This document shows positions 42,505 through 50,899 of a DNA stretch of 54,803 nt, piece by piece. How positions within the stretch are numbered: position 1 is the first letter of the stretch; every line of letters begins with the position of its first letter. This stretch comes from Verrucomicrobiales bacterium. Its GTDB lineage: Bacteria > Verrucomicrobiota > Verrucomicrobiia > Verrucomicrobiales > DEV007. The translations under genes were made by a program, and so were the position numbers. The DNA is taken from the NCBI GenBank assembly GCA_029213065.1, contig JARGPH010000012.1:97672-152474 (forward strand). The letters run 5' to 3'. The notes under the pieces were generated by a model, which worked only from the letters and a program-made list of their open reading frames with translations, was not told where the DNA came from and did not search any database.

Positions 42505-42804
42505 TTACGAACGCGAGTCAGGATCTGAAACCTCGTATTGTCCCGCCACCTTGTTCGCCATGCAAGGCGTGCTCGCCTCGACCCAGGCGGCAAAGTGATC
42601 ACTCGCCTTGTGCTCGAGGAACGCCTCACGGCTCGTGTAGAGCTCGTAAATCGCGAATTTGGTTTCGTCATCGACGTGCTGAGACCACTCCCATTTCAGG
42701 CACTCCGGCTCATGACGTGAATGCGACGCATTTCCCTTAAGAGCAGCGATCATCTCATCCACCTTATCCGGATGAGCCTCAATGGTAACAACAACAGCAA
42801 GCAT
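42505..42804 (-). CDS. Antibiotic-biosynthesis-monooxygenase (ABM) family protein, putative quinol monooxygenase
   Basis: The 99-residue product is a single dimeric ferredoxin-like ABM domain, of the YgiN/quinol monooxygenase type: MLAVVVTIEAHPDKVDEMIAALK, ECLKWEWSQHVDDETKFAIYELYTSREAFLEHKASDHF. Such enzymes oxidise quinols or related aromatics without cofactor. The H-x5-H/F pattern of the domain is present. The gene is isolated, flanked by degraded intergenic DNA, with no obvious operon. Confidence 0.88.
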   Translation of the reverse strand: MLAVVVTIEAHPDKVDEMIAALKGNASHSRHEPECLKWEWSQHVDDETKFAIYELYTSREAFLEHKASDHFAAWVEASTPCMANKVAGQYEVSDPDSRS

Positions 42805-43133
42805 GCCCCGAATTAAGGCGGGACTGAGAAAAAGGCAAGCCCCTTCCCTCGTCGAAAAGAGCGCTTAAATCGCTGACTCAAGAGGGTTGGGTCAGTGACC
42901 TTACCCTCTAAGGTCGTGGACCAAACAGGGTAGAATCGGCGAGGTTCACGCGATCCGCAGAACCGAATCAGGCAGGGACGACATTTCGCTCCACACACGG
43001 TGAGGCAACGGAGTCTCCGGGGCCTCTCCCGGAGGTAGATGAGATATCCTGTCCCTGCGGATTACGCAGCGGGTATCAGGGGTGCCATCGCCGGCTTTTT
43101 GCCTGCTGCACCAGGCCATGTATGCTTCAAACG
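42805..43133. other. Intergenic region with several strong inverted repeats
   Basis: No gene is credible here. Inverted repeats include GACCTTA-CCCTC-TAAGGTC (42897-42915), CTCCGGG-GCCTCT-CCCGGAG (43015-43034), and a long-range pair GCAGGGAC (42972-42979) with GTCCCTGC (43051-43058) enclosing the previous one. Possibly a structured RNA or repeat element. Confidence 0.5.
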
Positions 43134-43373
43134 CTACTTAGCGGTATCGGGCCCATCCTTGATCTGCCGGCTGGCTCGAAAGCACCATACCGATGCGAGA
43201 GCAAAACCTATGAGGAAGACAGTTGCAACTCCCAGCCCAACCAATGTCATCTCTGAAATCGGCGCTTCCCCGCTTACACTCGCGGATTCGAAAATGCCTA
43301 TTGCGAGGGGGTAGATTGCAATGACTTCGCCGAGTGCCAAGAACACGAATATGAATCCAAATGCCTTCTTCAT
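43134..43373 (-). CDS. Small two-helix membrane protein, unknown
   Basis: A 79-residue protein with two hydrophobic helices (about 4-27 and 43-66) and a short charged C-terminus. No family is recognised. It follows the 143-residue membrane protein by 16 bp on the same strand, so they probably form one unit. It is the last of a series of small membrane proteins in an integron-cassette-like strip. Confidence 0.65.
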   Translation of the reverse strand: MKKAFGFIFVFLALGEVIAIYPLAIGIFESASVSGEAPISEMTLVGLGVATVFLIGFALASVWCFRASRQIKDGPDTAK

Positions 43374-43389
43374 TTATTTCAGCAAACGT

Positions 43390-43821
43390 TCAAGAGATGG
43401 CAGCCGAAGCCTTGCCATCCTCGGCTTGTTTGCTGCGGGATTTCGTGTTGATGAACGGACTCGCGATCAAGAGGAGAAAAAGCGAAACTCCGACATAAAT
43501 CCAGCTGGCGCCGGGAAAAACTTCCGGGAAACCGAACCTGCAAAACAGTGCAAAATAACCAATAGCCGATACCAAGTAAGACAGACGGCCTCGGAGTGAA
43601 AGTGACGCTCCGTCGAGATCGTGTCGCTGGAGCGCAAATGACACATAAATCGACGAAAATACAGCTCCGGATATGGCCAGAACATTCAAGGACACCTGTG
43701 AGTTCGATCCTGACTTATTGAGAATGACAAGTAACAGGGGCAAAATCGTATAACAGATGAAATACGAGAATGGTTCCCGGCGAAAGCTCGTCCAGAATCT
43801 GGTGAATGGGTTTAGTTTCAT
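43390..43821 (-). CDS. Small membrane protein with four helices, unknown
   Basis: The reading frame extends to a TTG at 43839, but the ATG at 43821 gives a 143-residue protein beginning MKLNPFTRFW with about four helices (about 19-38, 45-62, 79-95, 104-120) and a Lys/Ser-rich tail. The family is not recognised. Its start lies 7 bp after a GTTAAGT core of an attC-like element, and its downstream neighbour is 16 bp away. Mobile-cassette cargo of unknown function is the context-based reading. Confidence 0.6.
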   Translation of the reverse strand: MKLNPFTRFWTSFRREPFSYFICYTILPLLLVILNKSGSNSQVSLNVLAISGAVFSSIYVSFALQRHDLDGASLSLRGRLSYLVSAIGYFALFCRFGFPEVFPGASWIYVGVSLFLLLIASPFINTKSRSKQAEDGKASAAIS

Positions 43822-43827
43822 TTCTCC

Positions 43828-43901
43828 ACTTAACGTCAAGATGTGGCACGTAGTGAGCGACGAAGGAGCGAACGGAGTTGTCCGCTATCGTCTGGTTAGT
43901 C
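43828..43901 (-). other. attC-like element B (weaker)
   Basis: Read on the minus strand it begins with GACTAAC (43895-43901), which contains the stop codon of the 63-residue gene, and ends with GTTAAGT (43828-43834), a fit to the GTTRRRY core. Inner pairing is weak (GACGA 43859-43863 with TCGTC 43888-43892). The first core deviates from RYYYAAC at one position. Confidence 0.35.
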
Positions 43902-44087
43902 CTTTTTTTTCGCTCCTAGAGAATTTAATATGGCAATCATAGTAATCCACCCTGCAATAGTTCCAATGGGAATCCCCAAGAGGAAACATGCCCATATTGG
44001 AAGACCTAGCATGGTAAATAGATAAGCCGCCAAAGCTATTCCAATAGTTGGGACTACATAGGTCATTGCGAAGTCTATTAATGTCAT
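43896..44087 (-). CDS. Small membrane protein (63 residues), unknown
   Basis: The product is almost entirely two hydrophobic helices (about 8-28 and 32-54) with a charged tail. The stop codon TAA lies inside a GACTAAC motif, and the start is 16 bp downstream of a GTTAGTC core. So the gene is bracketed by attC-like cores, the layout of an integron gene cassette. No homologue is recognised. Confidence 0.55.
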   Translation of the reverse strand: MTLIDFAMTYVVPTIGIALAAYLFTMLGLPIWACFLLGIPIGTIAGWITMIAILNSLGAKKKD

Positions 44088-44102
44088 CTTATTCTATTCT
44101 TT

Positions 44103-44229
44103 GACTAACGAAAGTTAGTCATCCTACGCCTGACCGGGGGCGCGTTCCGACTTCTGGATTTGTGATTGAATGGCCATAGCGGATTGAACACGTGGCGGGT
44201 CCGGCGTTTGGATCGACGCCTTGTTAGAC
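44103..44229 (-). other. attC-like element A
   Basis: Read on the minus strand it starts with GTCTAAC (44223-44229), which contains the TAA stop of the 130-residue gene and fits RYYYAAC, and ends in GTTAGTC (44103-44109), complementary at six of seven positions. Internal arms ACGCCGGACC (44198-44207) and GGTCAGGCGT (44126-44135) pair at nine of ten, placed 15 and 16 bp from the cores. This symmetric two-box fold is the hallmark of integron attC recombination sites. Confidence 0.5.
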
Positions 44230-44616
44230 TTTGCGTTTCGTCTGCATGTAGAGGACTAGAGGCACGGAGACAAAGGTTGCCCCAATAAGAAATGAGTATG
44301 CATAGTAGCTCCCGATCGGTGAGAAAAGGAATGGTATCACATCTCCAATCTTTCGTTCAATAGCAACATAGATTCCCAGAGATAGAGCAGGTGCGATCGT
44401 AGCCAGATATGTGCGCATTCCCGTATTGGAGATCTTAAATGTGAGGTGCCAGGTCAGCACTATGAAAACAATGACCGTAATGGGCGCGATCAAATCGGAT
44501 CCTGCAAGATATCTGGCTATCTCGTTATCCCCGATACGGTCGAGAGCTCTTCCATGGAGAACTGCCCCGCAGATGAGTGGCGGAATAAGAGCCAGGGCTA
44601 GAAGCAATATTCGCAT
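44224..44616 (-). CDS. Small multi-pass membrane protein (130 residues), unknown
   Basis: This protein has four hydrophobic helices (about 2-20, 42-60, 72-86, 103-122) and no recognised family. GTTAGAC (complement of 44632-44638) lies 16 bp upstream of the start, and the stop codon is part of GTCTAAC at the other end, so the gene is exactly framed by core motifs matching GTTRRRY and RYYYAAC. This is the clearest cassette-like unit. Confidence 0.6.
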   Translation of the reverse strand: MRILLLALALIPPLICGAVLHGRALDRIGDNEIARYLAGSDLIAPITVIVFIVLTWHLTFKISNTGMRTYLATIAPALSLGIYVAIERKIGDVIPFLFSPIGSYYAYSFLIGATFVSVPLVLYMQTKRKV

Positions 44617-44655
44617 TGGGATACTTGATTAGTCTAACAGTATTTATTAGTATCA

Positions 44656-44680
44656 CCTCACGAAACGATATCACGTGAGG
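44656..44680. other. Perfect 7-bp inverted repeat
   Basis: CCTCACG and CGTGAGG are separated by 11 bp, close to the GTCTAAC at 44632-44638. It may be a remnant of a further recombination-site arm or a transcript hairpin. At 44708-44728 a plus-strand CCTTG-TTTCAG-CAAGG stem is followed by TTTTT, a weak terminator with no plus-strand gene to end. Confidence 0.4.
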
Positions 44681-44795
44681 CATTCACCTACCAGAATGTC
44701 CTGCGCCCCTTGTTTCAGCAAGGTTTTTCTGTGATACCGAGGTCTATCAGGCTTGATCAAAGGAGACGGGTTCAAGGTGTCTGCTTCGACTGATA

Positions 44796-45386
44796 TCAAT
44801 CAGATCCGGCCTGCTCCGCCCCTTTGTTCCGCCACCACCGCATCAAATACAGAATCCCGAATAACATCCCGACACACCCACCTATGTAACTGGCATTGTG
44901 TATATACCCCACGGACATGAATGCCTCCTCGTCGATAACGCCTAGGTCCCCCATCCAATCGCGCCAGCTATCTGAATAACCGGTCGTGCGGCGGTAAAGC
45001 CCCCATGTATAACCCACCACGCCGGCGACCATGGTGGTGGCAAATACGAGGGCGAAGGACTTCGCAAAGACGCCGTTCGGAGGCAGGGCCCCTTTTCTTC
45101 TCACAGAGATTCTCGCGAGAACCCATCCGGTGAGCGCTCCCACCCACCAACTGGCAAGAAACCCAATGATTCCCGCGAAGAGACGCGGGCTGTTGGTGGC
45201 AGGACGTGCGTAGGAAAACTGATCGAATTTGAACCGGGTGAAGTACTCCGGTCCTATCGTGTAAGTGATCTGATCGTGAAGGATCCCGTAGAAACCTCCT
45301 GCGAGTGCTCCGGCGACGGTCAGGGCCGCAATGCGCCCGACCGTTGAAAGCGGAATGCGGGGATAGATCAGATCGACCGGCTTCAT
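44796..45386 (-). CDS. Multi-pass membrane protein (196 residues), unknown
   Basis: Four helices are apparent (about 17-36, 70-95, 110-130, 165-183). It carries conserved-looking aromatics (YTIGPEYFTRFKFDQF) and an outward loop YRRTTGYSDSWRDWMGD. I do not recognise a family, though proteins of this look occur in Planctomycetes and Verrucomicrobia. It starts 25 bp from the ybaB stop on the same strand; downstream begins the cassette-like strip. Confidence 0.65.
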   Translation of the reverse strand: MKPVDLIYPRIPLSTVGRIAALTVAGALAGGFYGILHDQITYTIGPEYFTRFKFDQFSYARPATNSPRLFAGIIGFLASWWVGALTGWVLARISVRRKGALPPNGVFAKSFALVFATTMVAGVVGYTWGLYRRTTGYSDSWRDWMGDLGVIDEEAFMSVGYIHNASYIGGCVGMLFGILYLMRWWRNKGAEQAGSD

Positions 45387-45410
45387 CCCCGTTCCGGAAG
45401 CTGCGGAGGA

Positions 45411-45725
45411 TTAAAATCCGAGTCCGGGAGGCAGTCCCATACCGGCGGTGAGTTTGCCCATTTCGTCCTGACTCAATGCCTTGCCCTTTTCGATCGCCTG
45501 CTTCACGCCACTGAGAACAAGGTCCTCAAGCATTTCGGTGTCTTCAGGATCGACCACTGCGGGATCAATTTTGATGGAAAGAACTTCACCGGCCCCGTTT
45601 GCCTGAACGACCACTTTGCCGCCGCCGACGCTGGCCTCAACTTCCTGCTTAGCCAATTCCTCCTGCATTTCGCCCATTTTCTTTTGCATCTGCTGGGCCT
45701 GCTTCATCATCTTTGCGATGTTCAT
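45411..45725 (-). CDS. ybaB: YbaB/EbfC nucleoid-associated protein
   Basis: A 104-residue protein of the YbaB/EbfC family, which forms DNA-binding tweezers-like dimers. MKQAQQMQKKMGEMQEELAKQEVEASVGGGKVVVQANGAGEVLSIKIDP follows the family pattern and the C-terminal helix MLEDLVLSGVKQAIEKGKAL is present. It follows dnaX by 29 bp, the conserved dnaX-ybaB arrangement; recR, often next, is absent. Confidence 0.95.
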   Translation of the reverse strand: MNIAKMMKQAQQMQKKMGEMQEELAKQEVEASVGGGKVVVQANGAGEVLSIKIDPAVVDPEDTEMLEDLVLSGVKQAIEKGKALSQDEMGKLTAGMGLPPGLGF

Positions 45726-45754
45726 ATCAATTCGTTTTGGATCTTGAGTAACTG

Positions 45755-47755
45755 TTAAGATTTAATAATTCTTCCTTCAAAAGCGGTCAATGCTTCTTTG
45801 ATCAGTGGATCATTGGCGAAATCCTCTTTTTCCGGCTCCTCTTCGGGCACGACCTCTACCGGAGCAGCGGGAGGTGCTGCACTTTGATTGGCAACCTCAC
45901 TTTCAGCGGGAGGCTCGTCCTCCTCATCGTCGAGAGACGGCATTTCCATCGGGGTGACATCGTCGCGGACTTCGATTCTAAGTTTCACCTTCGTGCCGGT
46001 CAGCGCCTGAATTTGGGCTTCAATGTCATTCTCATAGCGGCTGAGTGATTCGCGGAAGAAGCGCTGCTCGGTCGAATAGGCGATTGTGAAAACCTCGGCG
46101 TCTTCGTTCAGGAAAACCGCGGCATTGAGCCAGGTATCGAAGAGGGGGCGCTGCTCGATGAGAAGGCGCCGCGCCTCGTCCCATAGCGGAGCACCGGAAA
46201 GACTTCCCGGAGCGGCAGCAGGTGCACTGGCCGGCTCTGCAGCTTCTCCGCCGGCTTCAGCTGGTGGTGAGGCCGCGTCAGGAGTGACCGGGGCCGCTTG
46301 CGCTGCCGGAGCTGGTTCTGTCGCGGGTGTAACCACGGAGAGTTGGGGTGTCGGCTCGACCGGAGCTGGCACTGGAGCCGGCTCGGGTTTTCCGCTAACG
46401 GCAGCGGCAAGCTGTCCTGCTAAATTTGATCGCACGCCCGGACCGGAATCCTCCGGAGCCTCTGGAGGCGGACTCGAAACAGGGGCCGGCGCGGCGGCCT
46501 CAGCCACCGGCTCGGGAGCAGCTGCGGATGCTGATGTCGCTGCGGCGGCGGCCGGAGTCGAGGCCGGGGCGGGAGCAGCTGCTCCGGCGGCGACAGCAGG
46601 CAAACTCCCTGCGGCGGAGGCTGCTGAATTCACCATCGCGATGACATCGTCAATCGTCGATTCGGAGACGGCCTGAATCGCTTTAATCGCTCCAATTTCA
46701 AAATGCAGTTTCTTGTTTGGCGCCCATTTCATGCGCCCGTCGGTCTCAGCGAGGAGATCAATCAAGGTGAGAAGCCGCGAGGTATCGATCAATCCAGCCT
46801 GGGCCTTCACCTCCTTCAACACCTCCGAAGAGACTTCCGTTCCCGTCGAATTCGGGTCGACTTTGAGCACGAGAACATGACGGAAGTGCCCGATGAGATC
46901 ACCGAGAAGCTTCGAGAGATCTTTGCCGCCTTCGGCATATTCCTGGACACGAGCGAGGGCACCGGCGTTGTCTTTTCTCAGAATGAGTCCACCCAGCTCG
47001 GCAATCGACTCAGCCGAGTTGAATCCGAAAATCTCAAGGACGTTCGATTCTTCAATGCTCTCGCCGCAAAAGGCCACGAGCTGATCCAGCATCGACTGAG
47101 CGTCCCGCATTCCGCCCTCGGCGCCCTTTGCGATCGCAAAAGCGGCCTCTTCACTGAGGGTGATGCCCTCCTCTTTGGCAATAAACTGCAGGTGGGTCGC
47201 GATGATATCCGTCGGGATTCTCCGCAGATCAAAGCGCTGACAACGACTGATGATCGTAGGCAGGATCTTCTGGGGCTCCGTCGTTGCGAAAATGAATTTC
47301 ACGTGCTCGGGCGGTTCTTCCAGCGTCTTCAGGAGAGCGTTGAACGCCGCCGTCGTGAGCATGTGAACCTCATCGATGTAGTAAATTTTAAACTGCCCCG
47401 AGCTGGGAGCGAATTTGACGGTGTCGCGCAATTCGCGGACCTGCTCGACCCCGTTATTGGAAGCACCATCGATCTCGAGCACGTCGAGGCTGTTTCCCTC
47501 TGCAATCTCCACGCAAATGGGATCATCGGGGTCAAAATCGGCGTTCGGGCCGTTCGGGCAATTCAGCGCTTTCGCGAGAATCCGGGCGGTGGAAGTCTTC
47601 CCCGTTCCCCTCGGTCCCACGAAGAGATAAGCATGCGCAAGCCGCTCCTTCTCAATCGCATTTCGCAACGTCTGGATAACATGATCCTGCCCTAAAACGT
47701 CATTAAACGATTTAGGCCGATATTTTCTGGCAAACACCTGGTAGGTCGAACTCAC
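45755..47755 (-). CDS. dnaX: DNA polymerase III subunit gamma/tau
   Basis: The frame opens at 47833, but the DnaX sequence begins at a GTG at 47755 (VSSTYQVFARKYRPKSF), giving 666 residues. The clamp-loader AAA+ core has Walker A VGPRGTGKT, the DEVHML box and the SRC motif (SRCQRFDLR). The middle (about 390-540) is a very Ala/Pro-rich linker, and the C-terminal domain (about 555-660) is tau-like, probably binding the polymerase. No programmed-frameshift slippery A tract was noticed, so gamma would need another mechanism. It is divergent from the small zinc-ribbon membrane protein. Confidence 0.95.
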   Translation of the reverse strand: MSSTYQVFARKYRPKSFNDVLGQDHVIQTLRNAIEKERLAHAYLFVGPRGTGKTSTARILAKALNCPNGPNADFDPDDPICVEIAEGNSLDVLEIDGASNNGVEQVRELRDTVKFAPSSGQFKIYYIDEVHMLTTAAFNALLKTLEEPPEHVKFIFATTEPQKILPTIISRCQRFDLRRIPTDIIATHLQFIAKEEGITLSEEAAFAIAKGAEGGMRDAQSMLDQLVAFCGESIEESNVLEIFGFNSAESIAELGGLILRKDNAGALARVQEYAEGGKDLSKLLGDLIGHFRHVLVLKVDPNSTGTEVSSEVLKEVKAQAGLIDTSRLLTLIDLLAETDGRMKWAPNKKLHFEIGAIKAIQAVSESTIDDVIAMVNSAASAAGSLPAVAAGAAAPAPASTPAAAAATSASAAAPEPVAEAAAPAPVSSPPPEAPEDSGPGVRSNLAGQLAAAVSGKPEPAPVPAPVEPTPQLSVVTPATEPAPAAQAAPVTPDAASPPAEAGGEAAEPASAPAAAPGSLSGAPLWDEARRLLIEQRPLFDTWLNAAVFLNEDAEVFTIAYSTEQRFFRESLSRYENDIEAQIQALTGTKVKLRIEVRDDVTPMEMPSLDDEEDEPPAESEVANQSAAPPAAPVEVVPEEEPEKEDFANDPLIKEALTAFEGRIIKS

Positions 47756-47853
47756 GGTACCACTGTAGTGAAGATTCAGAGAAGGAAAACGAAGAATCGA
47801 AAAAAATGAGGCCTCCGGGGTGAAGACGTCCATTTCTGAGGCATACTGTCCTC

Positions 47854-48243
47854 ATGGGGACCTCGGAAGAGAAGCAAAACTGGCTCAAAAGCAGCGGTTT
47901 GGAGAAACCATATATCCTCCACCGCCGCCTTGGATGCTCGATTCCCCTTCTGCTCTGCCTCGCTGTCTCAGCCCTGCTCCTCTTTCTGAAGCAGCCCTAC
48001 TGGATTCCGCTCGTCTTCATCATCATTTTCCCCCTCTCCAATCGCCTTGGGAAACGGGTCCTCGTGAACCGGATCTTCTGCGCGGAATGTGGATTCAATC
48101 CGACCCGAAGAAAGTCGGACGGTGAGCCCCGATTGGATTACCACAAGGTCCTCAACCAGTTGGAGCGATTCGAGGATTGCCCGAACTGCGGAACCAACCA
48201 GGGAGGAAATGGTGCCAGTGCGCAGAAACCTGAAAAGAAGTGA
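47854..48243 (+). CDS. Small membrane protein with C-terminal zinc-ribbon-like motif
   Basis: A 129-residue protein with two helices (about 27-46 and 48-65) and a cytoplasmic C-terminus with CAEC and CPNC pairs (about residues 76-79 and 109-112), separated by about 30 residues, forming a plausible treble or ribbon zinc site. The family is not recognised. It is transcribed divergently from dnaX. Confidence 0.65.
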   Translation: MGTSEEKQNWLKSSGLEKPYILHRRLGCSIPLLLCLAVSALLLFLKQPYWIPLVFIIIFPLSNRLGKRVLVNRIFCAECGFNPTRRKSDGEPRLDYHKVLNQLERFEDCPNCGTNQGGNGASAQKPEKK

Positions 48244-48366
48244 ACGAGAGAAGGGCTTAACGGGTGGGGCGAATCGTCCCGATGAGCCGCCGTGGTCCGC
48301 TACAATTCAAGAAGCAGCCCCAATCACTTTGCTGCTGAATGGAGCAGTGTCGTAATTCGGACCTTG

Positions 48367-48410
48367 CACAGGACCACGCGGCTCGACGGGGACGTCTCGC
48401 CCCACCTGTG
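48367..48410. other. Compound hairpin downstream of photolyase
   Basis: CACAGG (48367-48372) pairs with CCTGTG (48405-48410), and within the loop GGGG-A-CG pairs with CGCCCC. It lies about 45 bp beyond the photolyase stop. No T tract follows on either strand, so any terminator role is unproven. Confidence 0.35.
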
Positions 48411-48452
48411 ACAATTCGCGTCTTCCCTTTTGTGCTTCTTCCTTAAAAGTAA

Positions 48453-49874
48453 TCAGCTCGCTTCCTTGTGCGCCTTGAACCTCGCGAGGGTCTCCTCCCG
48501 CTCGTCCCCGTGATCCACGATCGGCAGCACATAGTCGTCAGCGATTGGTTTTCCGTCCCCGGGCGGCTTCGTAAACCGCTTCGGGTCGACCTTCTCCAGT
48601 TCCGGTATCCAGCGCTTAATGTAGCGGCCTTCCTTGTCGTAGCGCCCGGTCTGCGTCCACGGATTTTGAATCCGAAAATACGGTGCCGCGTCGGCTCCTG
48701 TTCCGGCTGACCATTGCCACCCGCCGTTGTTGTTCGCGATCTCCCCGTCGAGGAGGTGCTGCATGAAATGCGATTCCCCGTGCTTCCAGTGGACATGGAG
48801 ATCCTTCGTCAGAAACATCGCTGTGATCATGCGGACCCGGTTGTGCATGTATCCAGTCATGGCGAGCTGACGCATCCCCGCATCGATAATCGGAAAACCG
48901 GTCCGGCCTTCTTTCCATTTCGTGAACTTCTCGTCATCTCCGGGATCATCCCATTGAAGCCCCCGCCAATCGGCGTTGAAATCCGTTTCGAGCACTTCGG
49001 GGAAGTGATGGAGAACGGCCATGAAAAACTCACGCCAGCCGAGTTGCTTTTGAAAGGTGTTGATCGAATTCCGCACCGATTCCGAACGCGCTGCCTTGCG
49101 GGCTTTCTCGGCACGGTGATACACCTCCCGAACCGAAAGGGTTCCGTAGCGAAGGTCGGCCCCGAGATGAGAAGTCGCATCGGCGAAGGGATCGTTCCTT
49201 GTCTCCGCATACTCGCCGATGACTTCCTCAACGGCCCGATCAAGTCGCTTCCCCGCCGCCTTCTCCCCGGGCGTGCGCAGAAGGTCACCCTCAAAGGAAA
49301 GCCCCCAGTCCTCGATCTTCGGCAGCGGCAAAGACTCAAGCTCCCCGGGCGACTGCATCGCCCTCACCCTTTCGACCGACTCGGGCTTCTCCTCGTCGAA
49401 CCACTTTTTGGAATAGGGCGTGTAGACTTTGTAGGGAGTCCCGCTCCCTGTGAAAATCTCTCCGGGTTCATGGAGAACGACATCCTGGAAATCACAGCAA
49501 TCGATCCCGCGGGAACGGCAGAGTTCGCGGACCTTTTTCTCCTCCTCCTTTCCAAAAGGATCGGGGTCCCGGTTAAAGAAAACCGCGCCGGCCTCCACTT
49601 CATCAATGAGCCGTTCCAGTTCCTCAAGCGCATTTCCCCGGCGGATAACGAGCTTTCCACCGATCTGCTCAACATCCTTACTCAGCGAGGTAAGACTTCC
49701 GCAAAGAAAGGCCTGTCGTCCCGGACCGGTCCAGGCATGCTCCCCTTCCCACTCGCTCGCAACGTAGAGAGGCACGATGGCTTCCGCCCGCTCCGAAGCG
49801 TCGTAGAGCGCTACATTGTCGGTGAGCCTGAGGTCGCGACGAAACCAATGAATAACTGTTTTGTAATGAGCCAT
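48453..49874 (-). CDS. phrB: Deoxyribodipyrimidine photolyase (DNA photolyase)
   Basis: The 473-residue flavoprotein repairs UV-made cyclobutane dimers using light. It has the N-terminal photolyase domain (VIHWFRRDLRLTDNVAL, residues 7-23) and the FAD-binding C-terminal domain with LGWREFFMAVLHHFP, GFPIIDAGMRQLAMTGYMHNRVRMITAMFLTKDL and GGWQWSAGTGADAAPYFRIQNPWTQ. These are class I CPD photolyase signatures; a cryptochrome cannot be excluded by sequence alone. It is followed on the minus strand at 49914 by a glycosyltransferase. Confidence 0.95.
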   Translation of the reverse strand: MAHYKTVIHWFRRDLRLTDNVALYDASERAEAIVPLYVASEWEGEHAWTGPGRQAFLCGSLTSLSKDVEQIGGKLVIRRGNALEELERLIDEVEAGAVFFNRDPDPFGKEEEKKVRELCRSRGIDCCDFQDVVLHEPGEIFTGSGTPYKVYTPYSKKWFDEEKPESVERVRAMQSPGELESLPLPKIEDWGLSFEGDLLRTPGEKAAGKRLDRAVEEVIGEYAETRNDPFADATSHLGADLRYGTLSVREVYHRAEKARKAARSESVRNSINTFQKQLGWREFFMAVLHHFPEVLETDFNADWRGLQWDDPGDDEKFTKWKEGRTGFPIIDAGMRQLAMTGYMHNRVRMITAMFLTKDLHVHWKHGESHFMQHLLDGEIANNNGGWQWSAGTGADAAPYFRIQNPWTQTGRYDKEGRYIKRWIPELEKVDPKRFTKPPGDGKPIADDYVLPIVDHGDEREETLARFKAHKEAS

Positions 49875-49913
49875 GAAACGAAGTCCAAACGTTTTACGTA
49901 TCTCGTCCGTCCT

Positions 49914-50819
49914 TTAGATTCCCCTTTCCGATGGATTGCGCCATTCCCCGTGCAAAACGGACCAGGCTTCCTCGATCGCAGCGGGTGCAACCGTACCCGA
50001 AAGATCGACACCCGCGAAAAACTGAGACCACGCGCTCAGCTCGTGCTTCTCCCCGTATTGCCGTAGCTGCTGACCAAAATGGAGGAGGGATTTCCGCGCC
50101 GTTTCGATCCGCTTTCGGTCTTCGGGGTGGTCCCGTATCCACTCAAGAAGAGCGAGGAACCGATACCGCTCCATCAAAGGCGTCTTCACCGAAAGCTGAT
50201 CCTCATGTCCTCCGTGCTTCTTCACCAACGATTCTCCCGGAATGAGGCCGACATGATACCTCGATGCAATCCACAGCCACAGCGCATAATCCTCACAAAC
50301 GCGAAAGCGCTCATCGAAACCGCCGCTTTGATCCCAGATCTCACGGCTCATCATGACGCAGGACGGCCCGATCGCACAGCGCTGACAGGAAGCCTCAAAG
50401 AGATCGCCACTGGCCTGACGCAAATACCCCGGTTTTGAAAACAATGTCCCGTTCCGATACCAGTCTTCGCTGACCTGCGAAATCAAAGTCGCGGGATTCT
50501 CCTGATGCCAGATCCATTGCGCCTCAAGCTTATCCGGCTCCCATTCATCATCGGAGTCAAGAAAACTGACCCACCTCGCACTCGACCGCTTCACACCTTC
50601 ATTGCGCGCCGCGGCGACACCCCGGTTCACGGGGAGTCGCAACCACTGATGCCCCGATTCCTCGACGAGCTGCTGCGCCTCGCTCAAGTCACATTCGGAT
50701 CCATCATCCACGACAACGAGACTGTATGAGTCATAAGTCTGCGCCAAAACCGAGTTAACAGCACGGACAATACAATCCGCTCGATTAAACACAGGAATTA
50801 CAATAACGACATCAGGCAT
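49914..50819 (-). CDS. Family 2 glycosyltransferase
   Basis: A 301-residue GT-A enzyme with VIVIPVFNRADCIVRAVNSVLAQTY, VVVDDGSECD, NRGVAAARNEG and the metal-binding DSDDEW motif (about 112-117), all in the first about 120 residues. The second half has VCEDYALWLWIASRY, the ED acid pair for acceptor activation. It likely adds a sugar to an envelope glycan. It lies upstream of phrB on the same strand. Confidence 0.92.
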   Translation of the reverse strand: MPDVVIVIPVFNRADCIVRAVNSVLAQTYDSYSLVVVDDGSECDLSEAQQLVEESGHQWLRLPVNRGVAAARNEGVKRSSARWVSFLDSDDEWEPDKLEAQWIWHQENPATLISQVSEDWYRNGTLFSKPGYLRQASGDLFEASCQRCAIGPSCVMMSREIWDQSGGFDERFRVCEDYALWLWIASRYHVGLIPGESLVKKHGGHEDQLSVKTPLMERYRFLALLEWIRDHPEDRKRIETARKSLLHFGQQLRQYGEKHELSAWSQFFAGVDLSGTVAPAAIEEAWSVLHGEWRNPSERGI

Positions 50820-50899
50820 AGATTTACTCTGTGAAAAAACGAAGTTTGGAGTTGATTAGATCTTCAATTTCGATCAGTAAAGTCAATAGATAAACAAGG

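Noticed and set aside
16570-42945. Similarity between AACAGGGTCAAATCACCGACC near 16570 and ACAGGGTAGAATCGGCGAGG near 42925 as a repeat family
   Set aside because: Agreement is only about 60 per cent over 20 bp, which is compatible with chance.
42813-42998. Minus-strand frame of 61 codons
   Set aside because: It lies in hairpin-rich intergenic DNA and has a Cys/Arg-rich sequence without any protein-like pattern.
46086-46676. Long plus-strand frame opposite dnaX
   Set aside because: It is antisense to the Ala/Pro-rich linker of dnaX and consists of low-complexity Ala/Gly/Ser, a typical composition shadow.
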